NCBI RefSeq assembly: GCF_024362695.1
Contig: NC_065415.1
Span: 14,921,438 to 14,985,437 of the forward strand
Length of the DNA: 64,000 nucleotides
Origin: Pectinophora gossypiella
Taxonomy: Eukaryota; Arthropoda; Insecta; Lepidoptera; Gelechiidae
Reading direction: 5' to 3'
The notes beneath the pieces are model-generated. The model ran no database searches, had not been told where the DNA came from, and saw only the letters and a list, made by a program, of their open reading frames with translations. Positions 10,095-19,606 of the stretch are shown in pieces. Within the stretch, counting starts at the first letter, position 1; each line of letters starts with the position of its first letter. The position numbers and the translations under genes are program-made.

Positions 10095-10165
10095 GCTGCA
10101 AGTTCTCTTCTGATTAAGTGTGGTTATGACTCTGCCCACACCCATGGGGATTATGTGCTTCTATT
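10095..10165 (+). mobile_element. LINE 3' tail fragment
   Basis: GTGGCTGCAAGTTCTC through CTCTGCCCACACCC matches, in inverted orientation, the sequence at 10790-10855. The same motif chain (CTCTGCCCACCCCATT, then a GTGAGTTTATGTATG run) occurs at 26385-26445. Confidence 0.5.
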
Positions 10166-10212
10166 TTCTAAATGTCCCTCGGCATTTATCATTTCGGGTT
10201 TTAAGGGTTCTA

Positions 10213-10490
10213 TAAATATGTACAGTGCTTCTATTTTCAAAATTCTCTCGACAAATCAACATTTCCGAATACAAATGAATTCTAATTTCCATGTTTATCA
10301 ATTATTAGAGTTATCGTGTAACAGAATTTGAATTTAGAACTAACTACATTATTGTTGTTCTGTTTCTAAATTCAAATTATGATACACGATAAATCTAATA
10401 ATTGATGAACATGGAAATTAGCATTCATTTTAATTCGGAAATGTGACGATAGTCGAGGGAATTTTGAAAATAGAAGCACTGTACATACTT
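10213..10490. repeat. Foldback element K
   Basis: Two arms of about 126 bp in inverted orientation (10213-10338 and 10365-10490) around a 26-bp loop; base pairing is consistent along the length with substitutions. A single, interrupted relative lies at 26312-26345 and 26446-26500. No coding capacity. Confidence 0.75.
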
Positions 10491-10734
10491 GTATAATGTA
10501 TTTATTTATGAGGGTTATTCTTCACGCAGGTGCGGCAACGGCTCCTGAATACTTTCAACCTATACTTGCTAATATAATTAGCAGCTAAACAAATAATTAA
10601 TGTGTTTTATATACAGAGTTGTCAGTTACTTGAATTAACACTGTTACTAGTTATTTTAAATTGGCACCCCGTGGGCATGTCACTGCTAGTAAATAAATCT
10701 AATCGGTCTGTAAAAAGACTATTAAACATACGAT

Positions 10735-10855
10735 TTGTGGCTCTGCCCACCCTGATAATTAACATACATACATACATACATAAACTCACGCACGTAGTCC
10801 GTAATGGGGTGGGCAGAGCCACAAGTAATCAATGACAACTTGCAGCCACTATTGA
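10735..10855 (-). mobile_element. LINE 3' tail fragment with (CATA)n
   Basis: Reverse copy of the CTCTGCCCACCCCATTACGG tail followed by GTGAGTTTATGTATG; the run at 10764-10785 is the tail microsatellite. A second, shorter GTGGCTCTGCCCACCC on the plus strand sits at 10737-10752, making a small inverted repeat. Confidence 0.5.
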
Positions 10856-11477
10856 TGCGATGTCGTAAGCTGGATATGATAAACTTTATGGTGATAAGGG
10901 ATCAACCTATCGCCCATAACATTAGCCCATCATGTTAGAGGACATAATCCCTCTGTCGGTTTCTACGACATGCCCGGGAAGACAAGCAGCTGAACGTGAA
11001 CCCTGATAGTTAAGGGTCTGAGTAAAATTTAAATTAAAAATAAAATGCTCATCACTGATTTCAATTTGCTGACAATAATATTATATCCGCATAAGTAAAT
11101 AAAACTCACCTATCCTTGAAACGTCCATTTTGATTGAATATTTATTCATGCGTTATTCTCACGCCCCAGTCAATGGTGTCAGTGCATCGAATTTAATTTC
11201 ACGTAATTCGGTGTTGCCAGCGCCAATAATTTCGTTAGCTACGGGTAAAGTGTAAAAATTTTGGGAATGTTCGTAAAAACTCGACGTGTTAAATGGGTAT
11301 TTTGGGCAACTTGTGCGTCGTAAAATTTATTTTTACTTTTTACTATGTAACTGTTTGATACTAAATAGACATTACGTGGGTAACCTTTATAGGGGTGAGT
11401 TTGTACCCAAAAGTTTCTAAAATACATTTTTTAGCAATCCTTATTACAGAAAATAAATGTTGTGCGTGTTAAAATAA

Positions 11478-11538
11478 TTAAATTAAGACAACATAATATA
11501 TTTCGATATTCAAATTTTGCTGCCAATCTTCAAAGGAA
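11478..11538. repeat. Direct repeat copy 1
   Basis: ATATTTCGATATTCAAATTTTGC with flanks, repeated in the same orientation at 12362-12412. Class unknown. Confidence 0.5.
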
Positions 11539-11919
11539 CAACTGGTTGTCAATCCATCGCCCGTTAGGTATATGTGTATGAAGATAGTCCATCAATTTAG
11601 TGAAAATATATGCCATCAGTAGATTTTTAGGATAAGCTGTTATTTACGACATGCATGCAACTTGAACGTAGGTACGTGTCTCGAAAACGAGACAAGTTTG
11701 TCGTTTTTAAAATTGGAAGTTTTCAAACTTCATTCGCGACATATTTGGAATTCAAGATGGCGTGTATCGACGGGACGCGTGGCGAGATCTTGAGTGTTAC
11801 CATTTCACGTTCAAGTCTGTGTTGCTAACTACGAGGTCATCTTCTCAATATTGAGATGTGAAATGTTTTTATAGGCTCCAGATGGAACTGAAGAGATGTC
11901 GGGGTCGAACATAAATTAC

Positions 11920-12105
11920 AAAATGCTAATCTATGAATAGAAACTAGACTAAAATGATTAAACAAGAATATACCTAATTTAGTAAATAATTAGGTAACAA
12001 TGAGTACGACTATTTGACGCGCGACTATTTCGTAAAAAACCCTAAAAAAAATTGACTTTTCGTAAAAAGTGATTGATTTGACAAGGTTTCATGTACTTTA
12101 CAAGT
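11920..12105 (+). mobile_element. MITE-F, internally deleted
   Basis: Left part AAATGCTAATCTATGAATAGAAACTAG and right part ATTGACTTTTCGTAAAAAGTG then TTTGACAAGG are kept; the centre with TGACGTCA is reduced. Confidence 0.45.
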
Positions 12106-12361
12106 CTATTATTGACAGTAATATTTATTTGAGGACTATTCAATATACGAAAATATGCAAATACATTATTGAAATCGAAATGTCAATGGAAAGCTTAAAT
12201 CATTTTGTCTTTGTTTTGTCTCTTGTCTGGGATTGTCATGCTATAATTCCAATTGTTTATACTGTTTGTAATTAATGTCTGAATTCTCGGAAAATGTTAC
12301 TGTCACTCAGAATCGTAGAGAACATAACAATGGCAGAAAAGAAAATGACAATAAATTATAA

Positions 12362-12412
12362 TTAAATCAGGACAAAATATATTTCGATATTCAAATTTTG
12401 CCGCCAATCTCC
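12362..12412. repeat. Direct repeat copy 2
   Basis: Second copy of the motif at 11478-11538 (GACAAAATATATTTCGATAT and following), about 0.9 kb away, same orientation. Confidence 0.5.
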
Positions 12413-13117
12413 AAGTGCCTTCACCGCACAATTATTAATAAGCTTTATAAATAAATACGTCAACAAAAAAGTTTATTTTCTTCAATCCGCTTGCCAGATC
12501 CGAGCAGATAATTTGCTTACAATATAATCGGACAGCGATTGCAGGCTTCAAGGAAAGGGGGTAAAAAGGGACCCATAGGAGGGACACTATTATATTCAAA
12601 TTCAAGTTGGTAGAGGCAATTTATATGGAGTTTATTGACAAGACCGCAAGCCGCCGCGCCGCGCGAAATTCCTTAAGAAAATATCCTTACGTTTCGGCCT
12701 CGCTTAATTGAACACAGACAATATTGTTAACGTGCCTTTATCCTTACTTTTTTAAATCGTGAATTACGTCAGTTTTGTCCCGATAAAAGACTTAAATTTA
12801 CTTTTGGAACACGCCAATCAATAATTAACTTTTTTAAACTTACGTTGGCTGAGCTCAGAATCGACATACGGTCTCTTTCGTCAATACTTTTTGTTTTTTT
12901 TTTTCTTTTTTGCAAAGGCTGAGTCGGGCTAAAGTTCGGTGTCTCGGTCGGAAGAAAGTGGACACAATGCTGGATTTCACAAGACAGATTACAGCGAACC
13001 GCATTAATAAGGATACTTTTATATGACGCGATTATTTTACTGTCAACGACTTACGCGATATTCAGTCTCTATACTTATACTAACAAAAACTTATTCTATT
13101 TATATCTGAGCTAAATA
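12413..13117. other. Unannotated flank left of the Tc1 element
   Basis: No reading frame, terminal repeat or SINE box that I recognise. Confidence 0.5.
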
Positions 13118-13144
13118 CACTTCTCATCAAAAAAATCGAAACAC
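13118..13144 (+). repeat. Tc1 terminal inverted repeat, left
   Basis: 27 bases identical, in inverted orientation, to 14730-14756. It starts directly after the TA duplication and is the expected transposase cleavage end. Confidence 0.95.
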
Positions 13145-13390
13145 CTTGCAAGTTTACGTTTTGTCAGGATTATCAGAAAAATGTGTACATTTAGGAATAA
13201 ATGTTAAATGTCGTTTAATAGTGAGTAATATGAGCTTATCAAATCTTAATGTTAATGTTCTAAATTTAAATGAATTTTTCATAGGTTTCGTATTTTGTTA
13301 AATGAGTCATTTTTATTCCGTATGGAGTATAAAGGAAATGGATAAAACAACACACGTAAATGAAAAAAAAAAAAGCTAAAAAACGTTTAT

Positions 13391-14419
13391 TTAATAACTT
13401 GTATTCCCTCCACGAGCTCTAATTACTGCTTCCATACGGTTCTTCATCGATCGGATGAGAGTCACGATCACATGCTGTGGTATATTGTTCCATTCCTCTT
13501 GGATTGCATCTTGCAGCTGGCTAAGTGTTTCTGGGGCAGGATCTCTTGCTCGAATTCGTCTCTTTAATTCATCCCACAGATGTTCAATGGGATTCATGTC
13601 CGGGCTTCTTGCTGGCCATTCCATAATAGAGATATCGACTTCGTTAAGATAATCTCGTACGACGCCCGCGGTGTGAGCCCTAGCATTGTCGTGCATGAAT
13701 ATGAAGCCGTTGCCAATAAAATGTGCATAGGGCATCACATGAGGCTCGAGACACTCTTCGACGTACCGATGACAGTTTAGTGCAGGCAGACGTGGCCCAG
13801 ACACGAAAGCAAGCTCTGTCTTACCGTCGGCGCTGATTCCTCCCCAAACCGTCCACGAACCGCCACCATAGCTGACCTTTTCTTCAATGCAGCATTGTGC
13901 ATAGCGTTCTCCGTCTCTTCTGTAGACCTTGTTCCTTCCGTCGTTACCATACAGCATAATTTTACACTCATCAGAAAAGAGAACTTTGCTCCACTGTAGG
14001 TATGACCAATTTAGGTGCTCACGTGCAAAGTTAAGGCGCGCTCTTCGATGGTCTGCAGTTAATTTCGGCCCATTTGCTGGCTTATGCGGTACCAGTCCAC
14101 GATCCTTCAACCTTCTTCTAATTGTAGAGTCACTTACAGCCACCCTTCGTACAACACGAAGCCGCTGCTGCAGTTGAAAAGCGTTAAGGCGTCGATTTCT
14201 TAAAGAAGTTGTTACAATAAATCGATCATCTCGCTCAGAAGTGACCAGATTCCTGCCAGATCCTGAACGGCGCGTGAACAAACCAGTCTCCCGATAACGT
14301 TTATAGACTCTATGAACAGATGACAGGCTTAGATGCAGTCTTGCAGCCACAACACGCTGACTAAGGCCAGAATCCAGCAATGCCACAACTTGGGCGGCTT
14401 CTGTGGGCGAAGTATCCAT
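13391..14419 (-). CDS. Tc1-like DD34E transposase, intact
   Basis: 342 residues, single open frame, the usual length for Tc1 transposases. Residues 1-60 form a paired-like helix-turn-helix (SGLSQRVVAARLHLS), followed by a second DNA-binding part (SDSTIRRRLKDRGL near 96-109). The catalytic core shows VLFSDE with Asp150, FMHDNARAH with Asp244, and SPDMNPIEHLWDELKRR with Glu279; 34 residues separate the last two, giving DD34E. The WGG motif is at about 192-194. The enzyme should bind the terminal repeats and cut and paste the element into TA sites in the nucleus. The start is the first ATG of the open frame; a poly(A) signal AATAAA (13386-13391) overlaps the stop by one base. No stop or frameshift is seen. 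Expression is not shown by sequence alone. Confidence 0.95.
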   Translation of the reverse strand: MDTSPTEAAQVVALLDSGLSQRVVAARLHLSLSSVHRVYKRYRETGLFTRRSGSGRNLVTSERDDRFIVTTSLRNRRLNAFQLQQRLRVVRRVAVSDSTIRRRLKDRGLVPHKPANGPKLTADHRRARLNFAREHLNWSYLQWSKVLFSDECKIMLYGNDGRNKVYRRDGERYAQCCIEEKVSYGGGSWTVWGGISADGKTELAFVSGPRLPALNCHRYVEECLEPHVMPYAHFIGNGFIFMHDNARAHTAGVVRDYLNEVDISIMEWPARSPDMNPIEHLWDELKRRIRARDPAPETLSQLQDAIQEEWNNIPQHVIVTLIRSMKNRMEAVIRARGGNTSY

Positions 14420-14729
14420 ACGTTTTAGAAAAAAAACCTTTTTTCAGACGTCCCAAAGTCACAGTATTGAAATAAAAAACAAAAAGTTTAAGGATAGGCG
14501 CCAATTTTTAGTTTTTAAACGCTAAATGTACTCCAACCCTAAACACACATTTGTCTCAAAACAGTGATTCATTTCGTTTATAAGATAAACAAATGAAATT
14601 CTAATTTTGAATTTAGAATTTTCGCTTATTACTGTAATGGCCAAACTGCCAGCTATACATTTATGTAATTTTTTTCATCGTATGAATTCTTTTTTGTGTT
14701 AAATTCGGACAGAAACAATTAAAACGGAA

Positions 14730-14756
14730 GTGTTTCGATTTTTTTGATGAGAAGTG
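14730..14756 (-). repeat. Tc1 terminal inverted repeat, right
   Basis: Inverted match to 13118-13144, followed by the second TA at 14757-14758. Similarity falls off directly inside the repeat. Confidence 0.95.
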
Positions 14757-14758
14757 TA

Positions 14759-15164
14759 TTTTCTAAATATGGACATAAAATGTCGCGCGCCGCGGGAGAG
14801 GTGTTAGACAGCGTAAGTGACATTTCATTTGACATTCAATTAGCTCATATTTTACTATGTTCATGTAAGTGATTCTTATATTATAACAAAACAAGAAGTC
14901 ACGACCTCTATTGTGCACTCTCTTTTCGTATCTATAGTTATTGTAAATTGTCTTCTGGGGTTCTAAAAGGGCCTTTTGAATCAATTGATCTAAAAATAAA
15001 AAAAATGCAGTTTGACATTTGCGTGCTTATTTTTAACCGACCTCAAAAAAATAGGAGGAGGACATAATTTAGATTATAACATCGTACGAGTATTCATCAA
15101 AATATTTCATTTTATACTTTTGAAATTGTTTTTACATATTATGTTTTTTAGGTGCCTATATGTG
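14759..15164. other. Unannotated AT-rich stretch
   Basis: Near 15033-15058 there is an AACCGACCTCAAAAAAATAGG motif, a phrase common in lepidopteran repeats, but I cannot define an element. Confidence 0.4.
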
Positions 15165-15490
15165 CAAATGCATAAGCAGGCGGCCCAAAGAGACCTGGGG
15201 CCTGTTCAATAAAACTTACAATTGTAAATTACAATGACAATTTGATGTACATTGCGGAGTGTGTGATCACGAATATTTTGCAGTTTCATATTAGCTACGT
15301 AGTGAACACCTAATTGTCATTGTAATTTACAATTGTAAGTTTTATAAAACAGGCCCCTGGCGATGCTCGGTTGACCAAGAATTAAAAACTCTCGGTATGT
15401 AATGGGAGCAAACTGCAGAGGCTGTGAAAGACCGCGAGGAGTGGAAATCTGTTATTTTTGTTAAGGATTAGAGGAAGAAGATGATGACAA
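15165..15490 (+). mobile_element. LINE-R2 3' end carrying a nested MITE
   Basis: The sequence before 15196 and after 15357 joins to a LINE tail: GGCGGCCCAAAGAGACCTGG continuing into CGATGCTCGG, then AAAACTCTCGG, GACCGCGAGGAGTGGAAATC and a GAAGAAGATGATGA end. The latter part recurs at 28317-28440 and, reversed, at 18061-18339. The frame resembles a LINE C-terminus (KDREEWKSVI). Confidence 0.65.
15197..15357. mobile_element. MITE with ~46-bp TIRs inside a LINE tail
   Basis: The ends GGGGCCTGTTCAATAAAAC and its near-perfect inverted copy (GTTTTATAAAACAGGCCCC at the right) bracket a 161-bp element. The host reads CCTGG once but has CCTGG at both junctions (15194-15198 and 15356-15360), so a 5-bp or slightly different duplication is likely. 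Superfamily not assigned. Confidence 0.8.
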
Positions 15491-15534
15491 ATTATAACAA
15501 TTTACAAACTTTTCAATCTGGCCTTTTTAGACCA

Positions 15535-15985
15535 TTAGCGATTGGGGACCGGAGTTTTGTAGACCATAAGGTTGGCATCTAGGCATTGACCAGATAAAAA
15601 AAATCGCAAAGTATAAACGTCTCGAGATGAGCATGTCCTGATGGCGAGATAAGATGGTAATCTTTTCGGATATTGCTCGGTATAATCATATGCGGACTTT
15701 TTTAATTCTGTTTTTTTTTTAAGTCGAGCCGGACAATGAGGCTTGAAATAATGCATTGTTGTCGTTACGGCTTAACGTAAATTAAGCTCGGCTTAATTTT
15801 CAAGCTAAGTTTCGAGTTTGATTTAAATGCTATTGTGTATAGAAAATTCAATGTACTTTAATGGTCGATGAAAATGAAGTTTCGTCCACGTTTCAGAGGT
15901 AATTTACGTACACTTTCGTGTAGCCATTTAGCCACTTATTTTAGGATTCTAGTATCAAGAATGATCGCTATGCACTATAGGAATA
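15535..15985. other. Unannotated stretch
   Basis: Short frames only; no repeat family recognised. Confidence 0.4.
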
Positions 15986-16088
15986 TCATGGTTCGCGTTT
16001 GATTACAAACAATCTCACTTGTAGTATAGTGACAAGATTAATACATTCATTATGTCATCTATTATTATCTGAGTATATTTTTTTTATT

Positions 16089-16226
16089 GGAGATGTCCTT
16101 AGAAAAGCTTCAGTACGATCTACTCTGAACCGGCGAAGTATGTCAGGATCGAAGCAAATGGAATTCCATAGTCTCTGCTTACCCCGGTGGGAAATAGGCG
16201 TGAGTTTATGTATGTATATATATAAT
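16089..16226 (+). pseudogene. LINE-R C-terminal fragment
   Basis: Encodes GDVLRKASVRSTLNRR, then SGSKQMEFHSLCLPRW in a shifted frame, with a GAAATAGGCGTGAGTTTATGTATG 3' end. It is the same terminus as the longer copy at 45245-45690 but lacks about 15 codons between the two parts. Confidence 0.7.
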
Positions 16227-16729
16227 TTTAAAGTGTACTAAAACGAATATAAGATCACACCTGTTTCCCAAAGATAATATATTTTTTAATAAAATTCACA
16301 AGCTTCGTCATAGACTTATTATTTAATAAGATATTATTTAGATATGGTATTTTATATCTACACCAAAGAAAGATATGAAGCGAAAATGAAATATCCTGTC
16401 AATTTTACTTCGAACGTCGGAACGCAGATCTCAACCACAATATAAAGTCTACTGCGTCTGGTATCTTCGCAGATGAGAGGTTAAATCAAAAGTACAAATT
16501 CCCATAACGTTCTAATCGCCAAGAAGACAATGCGATCTAATCCATCCCTATTATTTGCCTCGCGATGTATCAGCCGATGTGATCGTCGGGAATCGAACCT
16601 GGGACGTTAGTACCGAGAATAATTCGGTTAGTGTCGGGGGTCACGGGTTTTTAGCAGATCAATAACGCGCGTGGTTGCCGTTGGCGGCTTAGGGATGGGG
16701 TCAGGTGTCGATGGAATGTATCGATATCA

Positions 16730-16910
16730 CTTCTCTCTCTCTATTTAAGAGCTGCGCTCTTGTCAGTGGAGTAATCGCCATTCCTCTCTTCTTCCCGCCA
16801 AATCCTTCACCTTCTGATACGACACGACCTGCACCTTCCCTTTTATTTGTTTCAGAAATGTTCTCCTAGGTCTACCCCTTCCTTTCTTTCCTTCAATTTT
16901 CCTTCCATGA
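16730..16910 (-). pseudogene. LINE-T 3' end
   Basis: Left edge: CT run and AAGAGCTGCGCTCTTGTC, the LINE-T terminal stem. The minus-strand frame near 16800-16905 reads as parts of GRGRPRRTF and EGKIEGK. Truncated at 5'. Confidence 0.65.
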
Positions 16911-17017
16911 TGTTTTGTTTTGATATCACTTCTACTTCGATCATAATAATTACTTATATTGCCAGATGCACATTTCCATGCAAAAATCTAATAAAATATT
17001 GCCCCCGCGTCAGTTCT

Positions 17018-17166
17018 TCTATATACATACATAAACTCATGCCTATTTCCCATGGGGGTAAGCAGAGACTATGGAATTCTATTTGCTCCATCCTGACATA
17101 CTTCTCTTGCGTCCTCCACATTCATCAATCGTTTCATACACGCACGCTGAACCTTTTCTAAGGACA
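17018..17166 (-). pseudogene. LINE-R 3' end
   Basis: Reverse copy of the LINE-R terminus: CATACATAAACTCATGCCTATTTCCC, then the SKWNSI and MNVEEAR coding parts and ACCTTTTCTAAGGACAT. Family match to 45560-45690. Confidence 0.7.
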
Positions 17167-17619
17167 TTTAAAATTTGGTGGTACCGTTTAAAGCTGCAGT
17201 CTCCGCAAAATTGAGTCGTAGCAAGTTTTAGTTGTTAACTACATATTTTCCTTTTTTACTAAGTGAAAATATTTAAATTCAGAATTCTGCGTTCCAAGAC
17301 TGGGTTCGGGGTTTACTCATAAGCGAGAGTAAAAAGTTTTTAATCATTTGTTTTTTAAATTAATAAAGTCTTATTGGTGTGTTTCCCCTGGGATAGCTAG
17401 GCTTATTAACCGAAATATACAAGATAGAAAAAGTGTCTCGAACATCGGGTGAGCCCTTAATGTAATTGATATAACTATAGATTCAGGACGCGTGAATAAA
17501 ATTGAAACGACGCGCATGTTTATTTATATAACGCCATGATTTGAGGGGGGCATTATTCAAGCTAATCCGTGCTAATTCCTACGTCAAATAAAACTTTTGA
17601 ATATTCCAAACTATATTAA

Positions 17620-17800
17620 AACAGCGCGCAACTAGCGAGTGTTCAGATGAGGAATCCCACCACTAGATCGTCTAGTGATGCGCGTAAATCGGTGCGCGTG
17701 CGCGCCGAGGGGCGACGCGCGATCGTAATTCGCGCCGGCCCTCCGCTCCGCTTCAACTAGGCTCCGTCGTAAAGGTGGTAACACATCTATGAAGTGCGAC
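17620..17800. other. CpG-rich islet
   Basis: Locally GC- and CpG-rich (for example GCGCGTGCGCGCCGAGGGGC) within AT-rich surroundings. The minus-strand frame 17632-17826 has no recognisable domain. Similar CpG-rich patches lie at 30640-30850 and 45000-45130. Promoter, decayed element or chance cannot be separated. Confidence 0.4.
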
Positions 17801-18060
17801 GCCGCAACGAGTAACTTACAGCTCATTTATAGTATGGTGCGTATACCAATGGGACAGAAATATAGAGTACAGTCTAGTGCGAAAGAGATAAAAGCATATT
17901 ATAAGCTTACGACTATATCCTTATTAGGGAAGTCAGAGGTACATTCATCCCAAGATGCACTAGGCACCGACACCGCATCCGCTTTCTGTTAGACCAACGA
18001 GATAGGTGGTGAGCCATATCGCCGTCTATAATGTTCGAGTCAACTATGTAGTGAAAACTA

Positions 18061-18339
18061 CTCCTTCTTCTAATCCTTTTATCTCCTGTTGGGGTGTACA
18101 GTCATGAGCAATATTATGTACCCACTTTAAGACTCTGTCGCACTAACATATTTGATATTTAGTGAGACTTACAGATCAATTTGTAAAAAAGTTAATGTGA
18201 CATAGTACCAAAGTGTATACATATTAATGCTCGTGACCGTAGGGCTCGAATAACAGATTTCCACTCCCCGCGATTTTTTGTAGCCTCTGTAGCTTACTCC
18301 TATGACATGCCGAGAGTTTTCAACTCTCTGCAAAGTCTC
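18061..18339 (-). mobile_element. LINE-R2 3' end in SINE-G, 13-bp TSD
   Basis: The duplication GTAGTGAAAACTA stands at 18048-18060 and 18340-18352. The insert is the reverse of the LINE tail at 28317-28440 (GAAAACTCTCGGCATGTCAT ... GAGTGGAAATCTGTTATTCGAGC ... GATAAAAGGA) and is itself split by MITE-I. Confidence 0.85.
18099..18239 (-). mobile_element. MITE-I inside the LINE tail
   Basis: 141 bp with ends CAGTCATGAGCAATATTATG and, inverted, CGGTCACGAGCATTAATATG; TA on both sides (18097-18098, 18240-18241). Third level of nesting at this site. Confidence 0.85.
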
Positions 18340-18427
18340 GTAGTGAAAACTAAGATAAATTAATAACATATTGGTGCCAGTCCGGTACCGGGGTTCGAAA
18401 CTGCGCCCCCGTTTGAAAAGCAAGCCG

Positions 18428-18550
18428 GTGAACCACATGACCACAGCGACTAATAAATATTAAAGAATTAAACTGACATTTCACAGTGATGACTGAAGCA
18501 ATGACAAATGGAATCTCACGCCAGCCCCACGATTGCAGATATTCGTAACT
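18428..18550. repeat. Direct repeat, first copy
   Basis: CCACATGACCACAGCGACTAATAAATATTAAAG through GACATTTCACAGTGATGACTG and CTCACGCCAGCC. It recurs in two pieces at 18957-19009 and 19528-19606. Confidence 0.6.
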
Positions 18551-18562
18551 TATTTGTTTTCA

Positions 18563-18956
18563 AGACGTGACTTATTGTAGATTTTCCGCAGATGGCATTA
18601 ACTACTTGGCCGGACAAATGGGGAGCGCTGAAGGCTCTCATCCGGTACAACGTTTAAGACAACAGGCCTGAGGGTGACCAGTTGGGCGCCAACCTCGGCT
18701 CAGAGGAAAAATATTTGAAAGAATTAATCGACCCACTAGGGTCGATTAATTCTTTCAAATATTCATGAGGGAAATCGTCGACCACGCCGGCGGGGTCGGT
18801 ATCGGTGCCCTGAAGTGTTTGGTGTCGCGAGCTGATTGGCTGCCTCTATGGCTAGAGTAATCGGGTCGTCGGGATCGTATATTACGTCCTTCGGACGCCG
18901 ATACTTTTCAGTACCGTCCCTAAGCGGAATGTACTCGGAAGCCGCAACTACCAGGG
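18563..18956 (-). mobile_element. LINE-C, longest 5' extent
   Basis: Minus strand. Coding part reads GTEKYRRPKDVIYDPDD, then PITLAIEAANQLATPNTSG and RYRPRRRGRRFPS (18763-18930), followed by the noncoding 3' part and the terminus near 18563; the A tail is degraded. A small inverted duplication near 18718-18765 (ATCGACCC/GGGTCGAT with flanks) is peculiar to this copy. Confidence 0.75.
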
Positions 18957-19009
18957 GATAACCACATGACCACAACGACTAATAAGTATTAAAGAATTAA
19001 ACTGACATT

Positions 19010-19527
19010 AGCGACTGAGTTCAAGCATGCCAAGTACGCAGAACTGAAAACTGCATACGTGTTTGTGCCCGTGGTTTTTGAGACTGCAGGTCCTTGGGGT
19101 AGTGAGGCGAGGGAATTGATTAGAAAGATCGGCCGCTGACTCAAAGTCAGAGGGGGTGACCCTAAGTCTGCGTCTTACCTGACCCAACGCCTGTGAGTGG
19201 CTGTGCAACGACGCAATGCCGCTAGTGTAATGGGTTCGTTTGGACCAGGTCAGATTTAGAACACTTAAACGCTTAGTTGGGTGAATATCAAAATGTTTCA
19301 AGTTTGGTGGCGATCTGTCATATAATTTTTTCGTGAAAAATTGGGGAAATTGGGAATTGAAAAATTCCTTTTTCATGTCGGAACCGAGGATCCTTTTGGA
19401 TCTTTTTCATGTCGGAACCCAATTTTTCACGAAAAAATAATATGGAATTTCGCCACCAAACTTGAAATTTTGAGATTCACCCAGTTGAACGTGACGAAGT
19501 TACGTATGTTTCTGATTATGAGTTTTG
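19010..19527. other. 518-bp insert flanked by AACTGACATT
   Basis: AACTGACATT occurs at 19000-19009 and 19528-19537, and the flanks join to match 18428-18550, so the intervening DNA looks inserted. It has no poly(A) and no terminal repeat but contains a palindrome (19276-19489). Class unknown. Confidence 0.5.
19276..19489. repeat. Imperfect palindrome
   Basis: Outer arms GTTGGGTGAATATCAAAATG and CAAAATTTCAAGT-type partner with GCCACCAAACTTGAA at the right; inner arms around TTTTTCGTGAAAAATTGGG and CCCAATTTTTCACGAAAAAA. The loop holds a direct repeat of TTTTTCATGTCGGAACC. The frames across it are by-products. Confidence 0.7.
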
Positions 19528-19606
19528 AACTGACATTTCACAATGGTAACTGCAGCAATGACAAAGGGAATCTCACGCCATTCCGGCGATTACAGATACT
19601 CGTAAC

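Larger units (their letters stand above)
13118..14756 (-). mobile_element. Complete Tc1-like transposon
   Basis: About 1639 bp. Both ends carry the perfect 27-bp inverted repeat beginning CACTTCTCATCAAAAAAATC, and a TA dinucleotide flanks each end (13116-13117 and 14757-14758), the usual Tc1/mariner target duplication. One intact transposase gene lies on the minus strand, 337 bp from the right end and 273 bp from the left end. I see no internal deletion, so the copy may be autonomous. It is the only apparently complete autonomous element in the window. Confidence 0.95.
17935..18450 (-). mobile_element. SINE-G split by a LINE tail
   Basis: On the minus strand: tRNA-like head near 18450-18385 (TGTGGTTCACCGG; B-box TTTCGAACCCCGG), body to 18340, LINE tail insertion 18061-18339, then 18060-17935 with TTTTCACTAC, GACGGCGATATGG and TCTCGTTGGTCTAACAG. 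Confidence 0.75.
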
